Source: Camellia lanceoleosa (Eukaryota > Streptophyta > Magnoliopsida > Ericales > Theaceae). From it: a stretch of 64,000 nt of DNA. The stretch spans positions 24,183,374-24,247,373 of the forward strand of contig CM045762.1 of NCBI GenBank assembly GCA_025200525.1, read 5' to 3'. Positions within the stretch are counted from its first letter, which is position 1. Each line of letters opens with the position of its first letter. Of the stretch, positions 33,581-46,035 are shown one piece after another. The notes below the pieces were generated by a model that was given only the letters and a program-made list of their open reading frames with translations, was not told the DNA's origin and searched no databases. Made by a program: the position numbers and the translations under genes.

Positions 33581-36500
33581 ATGGTTAGACGTAGAGCAAG
33601 AGGAGAAAATAAACGCCTGGAAAAGGGTGTGGAAGGAGAGGTAGAAATACCTAACCCAGAGAAGAATGTAATGGATGCACTTGTCCCATCAGATCTACCA
33701 CAAATGGTCGAACAAACCAGCGCTTCAGAGTATACAACACATGTCCAACACACTAGACAGAACCATGAGACTAGACCTTCGAATGTCCCTTCCACCCACC
33801 CATTATATCCATGGGGAGGATAAGTAGATGCTATGGGGCAACAATTAATGTATACAATGGAAAGATAGGCAACATCCCTTTTGGATCGAGTAAACTCCCA
33901 TCAACCAATGATCGCATGATAGGTTGAAGAAAACATGAATTCCCTTCAACATAGATTGGCTTGAGACAAACAGCCTATGCAAAATAATGGACAAACCAAT
34001 AGTCAGACTAGCAATCATAGTCATGAACGGTCACCACCTGTGTCTTAGTCATGATATGAAGCTCCTTCGAGACCACTAGCAAACCAAAATGTACCATTGC
34101 CCACCAGTGAAACCATACAAATTAGTGGATCTGGGCCAATACAAGGGAATGGTATGAGGATGTTTCCAAATCCTATGTTCGAAGCCATACCTGGCACATG
34201 GGGTTTCATTAATCCTGTGTTTGACTTTACACCTGGGGGGCTGGAGGGATTTCCTGTGGCAAGAAGAGAAGCAACACCTGTTCTTTCTCCTATAACGTCT
34301 TTCGTAGGACCTTTCCCAGGACAGATTCCAAGAGGTCATCCATACCTCTAACAGCAAGCAGTGTAACAAGGACAACCAACCTTGAATATACCCATATATG
34401 GACCAAGAGGCCCTCAAGCACATGGAGTTCCTTCAAACCCTGTGTTTGTTCCTCCAGTAGTGGTTCAACCAGCACAAAATATGGTTCCAAGAGACCAAAT
34501 TGCTGATATAGTTATAGAAATATATGGACCTATGACTTGGGGGGTCCAGACACCAGTGTATAGAAAACCTTACCTAGAGTGGGTGGATAGGGTACATGAG
34601 TATTCTAGGGGGTTTAGAATACCAGACTTTGCTTTTTTTATGGGAATGAGAATCAGTCAACGATGGATCACATTGTTAGGTTTACAGGCCAGTGTGATGA
34701 GTTCACCAATAATGATTACATGAAACTGAGACTCTTTCCAAACTCTTTAACTGGAGCAGCCTTCGTATGGTACATAAACCTTACACCTGGCTCTATCCAA
34801 ACTTGGCAACAAATGGAGGAAGTTTTTCATACCCAATTTTCCAAACAGAACCTGAAGTTTCTATGGCAAAATTGGCAAGATTAAGCCAAAGGCCTGATGA
34901 GAAGGCTGCTCAGTTTATTGCCAAATTTAAAAGGGCACGAAACAAACGCAGGGTCATGTTACCAAAGCTTGAATTTGTAAGATTGGCTCAAAATGGCTTG
35001 GAATTTAGGCTTAGAAAGAATTTTGATTCAACTGAGTTTCGAGACTTAGTAGAGTTAACCTATAAGGTGTCTAGATATGAAACTTTACTCGAGAAAGAAC
35101 AAGATCGAAGTAATGTATCATATAAGACCTACTATAGGGACCCTAATTATGAAATTGATGCAACAGAGATAGTAGGAAAAGAACCTATGACTTGTGAGGC
35201 ATTAATTTAGAAAGACAGTACAATAGACCAGCAGTTTAAAAAGAAAGACCTGCATAGGAAGTATTCTTTTGACTTAACAAAAGAAGATGACATTTTTTGT
35301 CATTTGCCTGTAACAAATTTCCTAAAGTTACCAAAGGGAGTCAAGATTCCTACCCTTGAAGAACTTAAAGGAAAACTGTATTGTAAATGGCACAATTCTT
35401 GGTCTCATTCAACTAAAAACTGTATTGTTTTCTGAGACAAGATCCAAGAATAGATTCGGAAAGGGAGGCTAAAGTTTCTAACCAAGTCTGACAAAGCTAT
35501 GGGAATTGACACCAACCCGTTTCCAGAGATTGGGAAGGCTGCAACCAATGTTGGCATGCTAGATTTCCAAAGCCTATCCTTGAAAGAATTGGAGGAAGTC
35601 ACTGTGCAGATGCATGTGGCTAGCCAGGCTACTTTCAATAAGAACACAAGAAGTTCACTAACTGATGGACAAAGCTCTGCAAGCCTAAAAGGAGGCTCTA
35701 GTGAAGAGATGTTGCATGATGACTCTCTCGAAGCTGCTATAGTGAAGAGAATGTGTCCTAGGTGCAGGATGTGTTACAAGTGGCTGAAATGGCTCCCAAT
35801 TGATGGGAAACAACATTACAAAGAGGTGTAAAGGGATCGAATGACCAGCACCCATAACAAGAGGCCATACCCAACTGGCCCTAGACAACATTCGTCATTG
35901 GTAACCCCACCAGACACCAGGATGCAATTAAATGGAAAGAGGCTGTATGAAACTAGGCCACCCAATTATTACAAAGTAGACAACCAGCTTGAAAGGAAGC
36001 ATGGATTTAGTGCAAGGCATGGGACAAGGACTAATAATTGGCCCTTGAGGATTGCTTCGAAAGCTGCTTTACAAAGTGGGGCAGCAGATCCAACAGCCAG
36101 ACCAGTGGCTCATGGGTCCCAGGAGTTCCAGATCGGTTTGTTATGCAAAATAAACCTAAGAAAATGCTTACTCAAAGAAAGGTTTTTGGAGACCAGGGAA
36201 GAATGATCAAACCTCCCTTGATGGCTCCAAACAACTGGGTGTTATTAAAGAATCCAAAAACAAGGGAGCTAGATGTGGTTCCTATAATTTCTAGGTCTTA
36301 AAGGAGGAAGATCCAACAAAGATACACCCAGTATCAAAAGGATCTAAAAGAAAGTGAAGAGAGCACTTCCATAGCACAAGCAGAAGACTAGACAGATGGA
36401 GGGATAGGTTCGAAGCCTGTTACCAAGATCAAGAGGAGTGCCAGCATGGAGCAGTTCGCTAAAGTTCATGCTCAAATTAAGAGCTAAAGAAAAATCCAGT

Positions 36501-36662
36501 TTAGCAGGCCTTGAGAAGGCTTTAATGAAAAGTGATGATGAAACGGATGAAGGGACTAAGTTAGGCCAAGAGAGAACATTGGCTGAAGATGGAATGTTTG
36601 AGGCCTTCATGGCTGAACAAACCTTTTTGGTTGACAAGCCAACGGAGGTAGATCACCAGTAG
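33581..36662 (+). pseudogene. gag: Element C gag
   Basis: Starts MVRRRARGENKRLEKG at 33581. Then a Pro-rich linker, and the capsid domain around 34600-35100 (DHIVRFTGQCDEFTNNDYMK, LRLFPNSLTGAAFVWY, KLARLSQRPDEKAAQFIAKF, NGLEFRLRKNFDSTEFRDL). A zinc-knuckle-like module CKWHNSWSHSTKNC lies at about 35382-35423, then an acidic tail. Frame changes occur near 34690 and 36020, and there are stops at 33821, 34349, 35207 and elsewhere. The product would sit in cytoplasmic particles in an active element. Confidence 0.8.
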
Positions 36663-37228
36663 GCTGCTTCAAAGGAACCTGCCAGCACAGAGGTACTAGA
36701 GTGTAGCATGGAAGCTACTTCCTAAATAATAGAACAAGCTAGTTTGGAAGGAAAAAAAGTACAGCCAACAGTTCAGTTTGGCTCATTTCCTCCAATGCCT
36801 GTAAACATGGTATATATACTTCCACAGCAGTTCCAAGCTGAAGAGGGAAACCAAGAAAATCAGGAAGATGACCCCATTCCAGTTTCTAGTGAAGATTCAC
36901 AGGCCAACATGACTCAAGATGAGTCTGAAGTGGCCACACCAATGGAAACTGAAGAAGAAAGTGAGGAGGTGAGTATTAACCTCTCATATCCCTTCGAGTA
37001 CCCTACAATATCTATGACTCAGCACGTTAAGCCCCTGTATATTAAGGCTTACTTCGATGGGATACAAATGAATAGGGTGTTAGTGGACAATGGGACGACA
37101 GTGAACCTATTTCCAAAGTCTTCCTTGAACAAATTGGAAAAAAGAAACCCTAGATTAATCCCAACTAGCACCACCATTGTTGGTTTCGCTAGGGATAAAC
37201 AGATGACGGCTCAGGGCATTCTGCCCAT

Positions 37229-40200
37229 TGTAGACACCCTATTTTTGACCGTCATCAAGACTCGAGCGTCACCATTTGAACACTCGGTAATCATCCATGT
37301 TTGTGTTCGTCTTGAGTTCTCAGAGGTTTTGGTCGCGCGCCTTGCCTCAATACCTCTCGACTTGCTTGCTTTGTGTTTGGTTATGCACCAAACACTTGTG
37401 TTTTTGCTTCTGAGGGCAGGGAATGGCTTGTTGGCCATCCCCAGACCTCACCGGCCATGGCATGATGCCACCGGCCTTGTTTCCTTGCCATCGGCCAAAA
37501 GTTGTGGCCGGTCGGCACCTTTTGTGGTCGGTCGGCCACCTTTCTTGGTCAATTGGCTATTTTGGCTGGTCGACCCCCTTCCATCTGCTTTTGGAAGATA
37601 TTTTATGCCAGCTGTAATAGCTGGCATCCACAATACACCCCCTCCATACACGTGTATGGAGAGATTTGCCTCTTGTTTAGCTTCTCTTAGAAGCTTTGCA
37701 ATATTGGATTCCTATAAGAGGGGAGCTTCTCCTCCCTCCTCAAGGGTTCCAGAGGTTCAGAGAATTAGGGTTAGAGAGTGAGATACAACTTTGTATCTAT
37801 ATTTCCCTATTTGATCCCATTTTGTGTGTATAAGGTTGTTTTGTTCACACTTTTGCACACAAACACCAAACATTACACCATCCTCTTGGAGCTAAGGTCC
37901 TTGGAGGTTGATTTTTGTGTTCTTGGGTTGCTTTGAACTCAAAAAACCTGCTGGACCATTGTTCTTGAAGAAGGTCTACAAGGGTGAGTTTCTAGCTTTA
38001 GTTTCCCCATTTTTGCACAAGCTTGTTGCCTACCTTGCATCTGTTTTTAAGCTTCGATTATAACTGATAAAAGTTTTGGTTTTGTGTGCTTTAGAACTTT
38101 TTTTAAGGTTTCTTTGAGGTTTGGGATTGTTTCCCCCCTCCAAGGCCTTGTTAGGCCTTGTTTTAGGCCATACCTTTTGGCCATTGTTCTTAGCTTTGCA
38201 TGACCTCTCTGTCACTAAAATCCAAAGGATTTTTAGTGGTGGAGAGGTGGTTTTGGTTTCCTAAATAGGAGAGGGTCATCCCCTCTCCTTGTTGTCTTTG
38301 ATGCTTGCACAAATGGCTTGTGTTGTAGCTTGTATGCCTAGCTTGCTTTAGCTTCATTTCAGTAGGTATTAGGCTCTTTTTTTCCATGTTATACCTCTGT
38401 TTCAAGTTGGTTTAGACATGCCATGTATGCTTCATACACTTGTCTTGTAATCCCATGTTTTAGCCTTAACATGCATCATGTTGTAATATGTGTTTTTAGC
38501 ATGATTTTGGCTCGACTCCTTGAAGCTTTTAGGCTTGTTGTAACATGCTTAAGCTCTGTTTTTAATTTTTTTGGTCATGTCTGCATTGTTTTGTATAGCC
38601 ACCATGCAATCCTAGCTTGTATGCTTTAAATGTTCAAGTTGCTAGCATGCTCTATTTGAATCATTTCAATGGTTTAGCATCACTTCTAATGTCATTTTAG
38701 TCAACATGGTATGCTTGTATGCTTGCATTTATAACTCATTTAATGCTTTAAAGAGTTAGTGTTGTATGCCTCATGGATGTGTCATTGTGTATGCCAACAT
38801 GCTTGGGCATTTGGGATGCCATCTAAGTGAGTTTTTGGGCTCATTTTTAGCATGTCGTATCTCTGATTTTGGTCACTTAAATCATGCCATGTTTGGTTGT
38901 CTTAGGTGTAGTGTAACACCTCTTTGGTGACCTTGCATGCTTCATGCATTTGCCTCTTTGTTTTAGCTTGTTTTGGCTTTGGTCATTGCATGTTTTAGGC
39001 TTACTTTGGCATGATTTAGGACTGTTTTGGTTCACTTTGGTCATTTGCTTCATGTGTCACATGACCATGGTTTGAGCCCTTGGACTAGTTTCAAGCTTTT
39101 TGCGCATGCTTTGCTCACTTAGCTTAGTTGGTTTGGCATCATTCTTAGCATGTTTTCGGAGTTTAGCACGTTGGTTACAAGTCCATGTTTGTCCCTTTTA
39201 AGAGTCCTTAAAAGTTGCCCTTTCAATGCTTAAGTTTTAGGCCTTTACATGTGCATGTTTGTATGTGGTTGTGTCCTTCACTCCGTAGCATTTTGGCCGC
39301 TGATTTGGACCGATTAGAGAGTTGTCCATCTTGGTGTAAGCCCATCCTTCACATGTTGTTGCATGCTCGCCTTGCATGTTGTCACATACTTGGCCTATTA
39401 ACATGTTGTTGCATGTTTAATTGCATTTGGCATGCTTTTGTTAAGTTGCTTTGCATATTTGCATGCATTGTCCCTCACATGTTGTTACATGTCTTGCATG
39501 CTTGCATGCTTATGTTGTATTTTGCATGCTTGTTAGCTTGCATCTTGTCATATGCTTGATATGTTGTCACATATTATCGCATGCTTTTTGCATGTTTGAA
39601 TTAGTAGCATGCTTGTTCACATGTTCATGTTGCATGCTTAGCTTGCATGTTTAGGTTGCATATCATTGCATGCATCTCTTGCCTCTTGAATCAATTATGA
39701 TAGGGGTTGGAGGCCTCTTATTTGTTTTGTGTACATTTCATTTGATATCAAATGCATACTTGACCTCTTGGACCATCATGCATTGAAATGCGTGATTGAT
39801 GGTCCGAGGGTCGAGAACCATACTCCTTTGAGTTGTAAACATGATAAGGAGTGTAGTGGTGCAAACATTGCTTTGAAAATGCTTTGCCATGCTCTGTCTG
39901 TCCTCTGCTACTGTCAAACAGGATTCTGCAGGAATAGATGGCCGGTCGGCCATCTCCAATGCCGGCCGGCTACAGATGTTTGGCCGAGGGCATCATTTTT
40001 GGTCGATGACCAGTCTACCATGGCCGGTGGTGTTTCCTCTTGGTCGGTGACCTCCCACAGTGTTCAGGGAGCAGTTCAGAAGCAACCTTGGGATTTGTGT
40101 AGTCTTCAGAGGTGCAGAGCAATGTAAACAGAGGCAGCATGAGCATGGTGATGAACTTCCGAGCAAAGCCGATCATTCATGCATTTGTCCCTCCTCCCGA

Positions 40201-41402
40201 GGCTGTTTTATTGCTTTCAGTAGTTTAATTAATTTGTTTAATTAATTAAGGGTCTGTAATATTTAATTAGCTTGTTAGTTAATTAATTTGTATTATTCTT
40301 TCAGACCCTCCGCGAGAGGGCGAGTTTTATAATAAGCGTACGTGTGTGTGATGTATGTCTTCCAACCCCCATTTCTTCCTCCCTTTTACTTACCTACTTA
40401 CGATGGTTAGTTCTAGGGCACGTTTCAATTAGCGTCTATATGCTATGTATGTTTGCATTCATTCATTTGTATTACATGCACCGGGCTCGGCGCATCATAC
40501 TAATTACATAGTATTTCAATTCTAACTTGAATATGTGTATCGAGTTGTCGCATTTCACATCTCATTCTTAGGGTAGCCGAGCCTATTCTAGTTGCATTTT
40601 GCTTGCGATGCATTAGCCATTTTAACATGAACTAGGATCATGCATGATTGCTAATTAGTTTCTTGTTTTGGCTTGGAGTACTCGGTAAGTATTTATGCTT
40701 TGGCATCTTGCATGAGTGTGAGTGTTGCCATGATAGCATGCTTGCCATGAGACTATGTGCTTATGTGTTATAACTGCCTGAATGCATGTGGGTGAAGGTT
40801 GGATTGCTTGAATTGGAATGATTCATCGAAATCCGTGTTTTAGCCTACTCGCGAGTAGCAAAATTCGAAACCATTTCCAAACAAATAGATATGCGATGCT
40901 TTGTTCCAAGTTAGGCGATCTAGTCTATACTTGTTATGCTGTGTGCGTCACATAGTAATTCTAGGTTAATAACCGGAATAAGAGCACATAATGTTTTCAA
41001 AACTAGATATCATGGTTAGTAGAGGCCGATCTTTGATCGGGCGAGTGGGGGTGCTCATAGTTGACCTTCCCCAATCGTACCCAAGTTCCCGAGCTAAGGT
41101 AACTTTGGTGATGATGGACACGTGGCCTTAGGCAACGAGTCAAGGTTTCCTAAATTTCCCCAAAAACAAAATATTTAGGTGGCGACTCTATATCTGGCAA
41201 AGCAGTCCATGTTTGGCACTTCTTTCAAAAAAAATCTGTTTTCAAAAACAATTTGCCGGATTTGGACTCTTTGATGATTCATCGGTCTTGCATTGCACTT
41301 TGCGAGATTAGATACAAGACCGTGACATTGAGTCCTGAACTATAGTAAGCCCAAATGAACAAAACGGGATTTTCCCTCCCGGGACATTCGGGGACGTCTA
41401 CA
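37229..41402 (+). mobile_element. Solo LTR of B type (4.17 kb) in element C protease
   Basis: Starts TGTAGACACCCTATTTTTGA and ends GGGGACGTCTACA. Flanks CCCAT at 37224-37228 and 41403-41407 are identical. It contains the palindrome (37642-37661), a TATA box TATAAGAG (37713-37720) and the conserved 3' block (41020-41330). From 38300 to 39700 it is rich in short CATG, TGCATG and GTTGTTGCATG repeats, which give Cys/His/Leu-rich false ORFs. Confidence 0.95.
37642..37661. promoter_or_regulatory. Conserved CACGTG palindrome in solo LTR
   Basis: CTCCATACACGTGTATGGAG, a perfect 20 bp palindrome, 52 bases upstream of the TATA box at 37713. Confidence 0.7.
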
Positions 41403-42057
41403 CCCATCAACCTGAGTGTGGGAACCAGAGATTGTATGACAACATTCTTTGTTATAGACAGTAATGCCAAGTATAATGCTTTGCTTGGCAGGGATTGGAT
41501 CCACACCAACAAATGTGGGTCTTTCTCTCTACATCATAAAATAATGATAGCACTATGCAATGGAGAGACAGAGGAGATCAACGCAGACCCCCAACCCTTT
41601 ATCGCTTGTGTTGATTTTGCAAAGGCCAAGTTATACATTGAAGGAGTGACACCACTCAGTGTACTAAGAAAGCTTGATGGAACAGCCGAAATGACGGCTG
41701 ATGAGGAAATAGCACACTTAAAGCACTTAGTGCAGGAGAGTGTTGATGAAGAGTTCGTCACCAAAGATGACAATGATGCCTAGTTGTAGGCAAGAAGATA
41801 AGAACCAAGAAACTAGACCCTTGGCCTTAGTTAAGTTTTCAGCATTGGACGTAAAGTCAATAATCCAGAAGGTACAAGAACAAGAGAAGGAAACCATAGT
41901 AGTTGGCTGTAATCAAGAGCAAGAAAAGGCCAGGCCTTTGGCCCTTGATAAGTATTGCGCATTGGACATCGATACAAAAGTTCAGGAAATACAGGAAGAA
42001 GAAGCCTTACGGACAAATTTTGTCTATGAGGAAGAAAGCAAAGATGTTGAACCAGAA

Positions 42058-42799
42058 AAGGTATGAGTAGAATAAAATGAAGAAGTTGCTTTAAAGGCAG
42101 AAGAAGTCAAAGGAGAAGCATCAACAAGTGTTTAAGTACAAGACCCCTTAGAAGAAGTCAATTTAAGGGAAGGTTCTGCATAGCAACCCACTTATACCAG
42201 TGCTTAGTTAAGTGCTATTGACAGGAACCAGTTGTTAGTAGTCCTAAAGCAATATAAGGATTGTTTTGCATGGTTTTATAATGAACTGTCTGGATTGGAT
42301 AGGTCATTAGTGGAACATAGGCTACCTATGAAGCCTAACTTCAAGCCACACAAGCAAAAACCAAGACAGATGAACCCTGAAGTGGTTCAGAGAGTGAAGG
42401 AGGAGATTCTCAGGCTCTTTAAAGTAGGCTTCATTAGAACAGCCAGGTATATTGAATGGTTGTCTAACATTGTGCCTGTGGTTAAAAAGAATGGCAAGAT
42501 GAGGGTATGCATCCATATTAGAAATCTGAATTTGGTAACTCCAAAAGATGAATATCCCATGCCTATAGTTGATCTATTGGTGGACAGTTTAGTAGGACAC
42601 AGGATTTTGTCTATGATGGATGGGCATTCTGGTTATAACCAGTTCTGCATTGTAGAGGAGGATGTCCACAAGACAGCATTTAGGTGTCCTGGGAATATTG
42701 GCACCTTCGAATGGGTGAAAATGCCATTTGGTCTAAAGAATGCTGGGGCAACATATCATAGGGCAATGTACTGTCTTTCATGATCTTATTGGAGGATAC
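42058..42799 (+). pseudogene. pol: Element C reverse transcriptase, N-terminal part
   Basis: DCFAWFYNELSGLDRSLVEH, RYIEWLSNIVPVVKKNGKM, VCIHIRNLNLVTPKDEYPMP, LSMMDGHSGYNQF (first catalytic Asp) and VKMPFGLKNAGATYHRAM. A frameshift near 42770 changes to TVFHDLIGGY. The CACTA element follows. Most of the segment that should carry the Y-x-D-D box is missing on both sides of the insertion. Confidence 0.9.
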
Positions 42800-42819
42800 C
42801 TCTACAACAAAACTAACTT

Positions 42820-43235
42820 TTACGGCACCACATCAACGACATACGATAAATGCATGCCGTAGTTTCTCACTTTTATGACTTACTTTTTTTGCACATCATA
42901 AATACTTTTCCAACCACGACGTGTCTATTGCGTAGGCCGTGAATGCTAATAATGACAATTTTTTTACGGCTTGCAATGTTAGCCGTAAATAATAAAACTT
43001 TCTACGACGTGCATATAGCATGCCGTTACTACGTCAACTATACACAACATGCATACACCAGCCGTTAAAAATATTAAACATTTCACGACGCACAAAAAGC
43101 TAGCCATTAAAAATATTACACTTTTTATGATGCACAAAAAGTCAGCCGTTAAAAAGTACACTTTTCACAACGCACATATGCTAGCCGTTAAAAGTATTTT
43201 CCTTTTCACAACACGCAATTTCTATCATGAATGAC
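42820..43235. repeat. Left subterminal repeats of CACTA element
   Basis: At least six units of about 40-60 bp combining TTT.ACGAC or TTTCACGACGCAC with ATGCTAGCCGTTAAAA, in one orientation; the right end carries the inverted equivalents. These are usually transposase-binding sites. Confidence 0.75.
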
Positions 43236-45017
43236 TAAAATAAAAATAGGTGCCAAAATAAAAATTTTGAGCCCCAAACACCAAAAAAAAAAAAAAAAAA
43301 CAAAAAAATTATATATATAAAAAAACGATCAAGGGCCCTCAGCCCTTACTATCTCTCTCTGCCACATTATCTCTCCATCTCGATGTGCTTTCATCATCTC
43401 CTGCAAGAACATTACCATGGAAAATACTCTCCAAACCTCTCTCTCTCTCTCTATATATATATCAAACCCCAAACCCAAACCCAAACCCAAATCGACATCA
43501 AGAGCTCTAAGAAGCAAAAGCCTTTTCAAGTTGAACACAATGGTGTGACACTATTGACTCAGACTTGATGTTCAATTCTAATTCATCTATTCCAGGAGTA
43601 ACCATAACAACTAGTGAGAAGGAGAATAACGAATGAAGAAAAGATGCAAAGAGAGAACTTTGAGAATAGAAGAATGAAGAGAGAGAGAGTGTGAGAGAGA
43701 GAGAGAGAGAAGTAACGATGAAGAGAGAAAAACTGTCGGAAGAAGAACGCTTGAAGGAGATAGAAGAGACAAATGCATGCCACTTAGCGAAGAAAAAATT
43801 TTCGACCTATCATTCACGTTTGGAAATTCAAACTAGGGTTTCGATTTGGGAATTTTCATTGAAAAATTAGGGTTTTGATTAAGCAAATCAAAAATTAGAA
43901 TTGAGTTTTAGGTTATGAATTTTTTTATTTTATTTTAAATTTCTTGAATGTGAGTTGGGGAAAATATCTGAATCTGAGTTGGGAAAATTAAAACCTGAAT
44001 GTGAAATTAGGTTCTTAGGTTAAACATAAAAATTGTTTGTTTGTTTGTTTTTTTTTTTTTTTTTATTTAAATTTTTTGAATCTAAAGAAATTGGGTTCTA
44101 TTACAAAAATTAGGGTCCTATAGTTGTGATTCTATATTAAAAAAAAATTAATTTATGGAATCTAAAACTAGAGAATTCTACAGGAACTCCATTAGTATAA
44201 AAATACACTTTTTTGAATTAATTTCTTGAATTTATTATTATTGTTCAGGACCAGAGTTGGATTGTTGTTTTTATTTTGTGAGAATCAGGATAATGTCCAT
44301 CTCAAGCTTCAAAGAGGATGTGACAAATGCCTGGTTCTTGTTGAAGTGGTCACTTCCTAACTCTGTTCTGAAAGCAGGCCAAGGTTAGTTGGTGGCAGTT
44401 TGGAATTTTTGTGTGGATACTGATTTGGTGTTAACACACTGATTCTCTTGTCCAAGTTGTCCACCATCTTTGACCCGTGCCACAAAATAATGTATCAGGG
44501 ACTTGGCATTGAAAATATGGTATAGAAACATGTTACAAGGCATGGTAGGGGTATTATTTAAATCTGCCGGTTGCTTGCACCTGTGAGATCATCTCATAGT
44601 CCCCAAAATTTGGACAACTACTGTGTAATGGCCTCTATTATGTGAATCTAATTTCTTGTTTGGTTGTGATGACCCACATTAGACTTTTGCCCTACATGAA
44701 CAATGCTGGTGCATGGGGTAATTGCTTATAATGGTAATTTGTCTTTTTTTATTTTATTTTATTTTATTACCGAGCTTATTAGAGAAGAAGTGCTGATTTT
44801 ATTTTATATTAGAGAAGAAGTACTGTATACAGTTGCATATTTTAGTTCCTATTTACTGAACTGGTGTCTTAGTAACTGCCCTACAACTTACACTGGTGGT
44901 CCATCATCTGTGTGATTTTTTATTTATTTTTTGTTTTTCAGTTGCTCTTTACTGAACAACGAAAGTTTATTATTATGCTTGTCAAAAAAATATGATATCC
45001 CTTTGTTTTGTTGTGGT

Positions 45018-45056
<39 letters not shown>

Positions 45057-45506
45057 TCTGTAAACTTTTTTATGTTATGGTTGTAATAGTCTCTAGTGGT
45101 TTATTTATATTTATAGGTCCTAATTTTGGCTTTCTATGTGGACTATACATGGCCTTAATTATGGTAGTAGTTCTTCTTTTTGAGTTTTGTTTGGTTTGTG
45201 GTCCAGTAACAGGTATGTACTGCTTTGTAGCTCTGTGTTGTCCTTGTTCCTACCCTTCATCTACTTCTGTGCTTATGTGGTGCTTGAACATGATTTTTTT
45301 TTATGTTTTGTTTGTGGTTTTTTGTTGTTGGTGGCTATGTCTTTGTATAGTTGGTTAGTTCCTAGGGCATGCCTCTTGTATCTTGTATATTGTTGTCTTT
45401 TTATTTATGATTTATTCACCCAAAAAATATGAATGACTCTATAAAAAATATAGGAATCTGAAAGTTATACACTAACGATTGGTTTTGACTTCTGTTTTTG
45501 GTGCAG
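43236..45506. other. CACTA internal region without clear gene
   Basis: Poly-A at 43282-43300, CT/AT microsatellite at 43437-43462, GA microsatellite near 43676-43711, CCCAAAC repeats at 43463-43491 and a poly-T run at 45020-45052. 44290-44385 ends in CCAAG followed by GTTAGT and could be a captured exon, but I do not recognise the peptide. Otherwise nothing. Confidence 0.5.
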
Positions 45507-45638
45507 GATTCAAGGAAATAGACGAGCATAGTGGAGGACTGTTGTTGTGATTACAGGACAATAGACAGTTTTAATGGAGAAGTTTTACATCCTTTGCTCC
45601 AAGAGCTTGTCACAACTCCATTTTTTCGATATTTCAAG
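45507..45638 (+). pseudogene. ERO1: Captured ERO1 exon
   Basis: A 132 bp, 44-codon exon between TGCAG and GTTTGG. It encodes SIVEDCCCDYRTIDSFNGEV, then LHPLLQELVTTPFFRYFK. This is the Cys-rich N-terminal segment of endoplasmic reticulum oxidoreductin 1, the flavoprotein that reoxidises protein disulfide isomerase; human ERO1 has the equivalent DDC.CDVETIDRFN...FRYYKV. Codon 5 is TAG where a Tyr is expected. No neighbouring ERO1 exons were found, so this is a transduplicated fragment, not a gene. Orientation equals that of the TM9SF exons. Confidence 0.9.
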
Positions 45639-45766
45639 GTTTGGTATGAATTGATTTTGGCTCAAAGTGGATGAATTTTATTTATTTTTGGTGTTGGTAA
45701 TTCAATCTAGTATGAATTGACTTTGGGATTTATTATGTTATATTTTACGGAGGATGGACTTTGGTG

Positions 45767-45804
45767 AGAGGTAGAGGTGGAGGTGGAGGTGGAGGTGGAG
45801 GTGG
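45767..45804. repeat. GGTGGA hexanucleotide repeat
   Basis: GAGGTAGAGGTGGAGGTGG and on, about six units of a 6 bp motif. Confidence 0.9.
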
Positions 45805-45892
45805 ATTTGATTTTACATCTCTAAGGTAGTGAATGGGTTGGTAAGAGGCTTTTTCGAGAGCTCTAGATGGCAAAGGCTTTTTACTTTTGTTA

Positions 45893-46035
45893 ATTATGAA
45901 AGCTTTGAGTCAGATGATAGATAGGGCATCTCATGGTGGATACTTAGTGGCTTTGGGGTGGGAGTAAAGAATGGAGCAATGGTGTTTGTTTCCCATTTTC
46001 TTTTTGCAAATGACACAATGATTTTTTTGTGGAGC
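45893..46035 (+). pseudogene. LINE (L1-type) reverse transcriptase fragment
   Basis: IMKALSQMIDRASHGGYLVA, a one-base shift, then VGVKNGAMVFVSHFLFANDT and MIFLW. It matches the plant L1 RT core (SRM...A..GG.L.GF.VG...ISHLLFADDT.IF), with F-A-D-D changed to F-A-N-D. Only this scrap remains; no endonuclease or clear tail with duplication was found. Confidence 0.7.

Larger units (their letters stand above)
36744..41783 (+). pseudogene. pol: Element C protease region, split by solo LTR
   Basis: 36744-37228 covers MVYILPQQFQ, an acidic linker, HVKPLYIKAYFDGIQMNRVL and the active-site stretch VDNGTTVNLFPKSSLNKL (family Asp-Gly/Asn-Gly type). The domain resumes at 41408 with NLSVGTRDCMTTFFVI, NAKYNALLGRDWIHTNKC and FAKAKLYIEGVTPLSVL. 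When the LTR and one CCCAT copy (37229-41407) are left out, the frame continues without a lost base. Downstream is a Glu/Lys-rich linker (41740-42160) leading to RT. Confidence 0.88.

Noticed and set aside
38423..39654. Cys/His/Leu-rich ORFs in the solo LTR at 37229-41402
   Set aside because: They come from short TGCATG-type repeats; the matching region of the other LTRs does not keep the frame.
43463..43491. Telomere-like repeat
   Set aside because: The unit is CCCAAAC, not the plant CCCTAAA, and only about four units beside a CT/AT microsatellite.
45008..45432. ORFs with many Phe and hydrophobic residues
   Set aside because: They run through a poly-T tract and T-rich DNA; apparent membrane segments are composition only.
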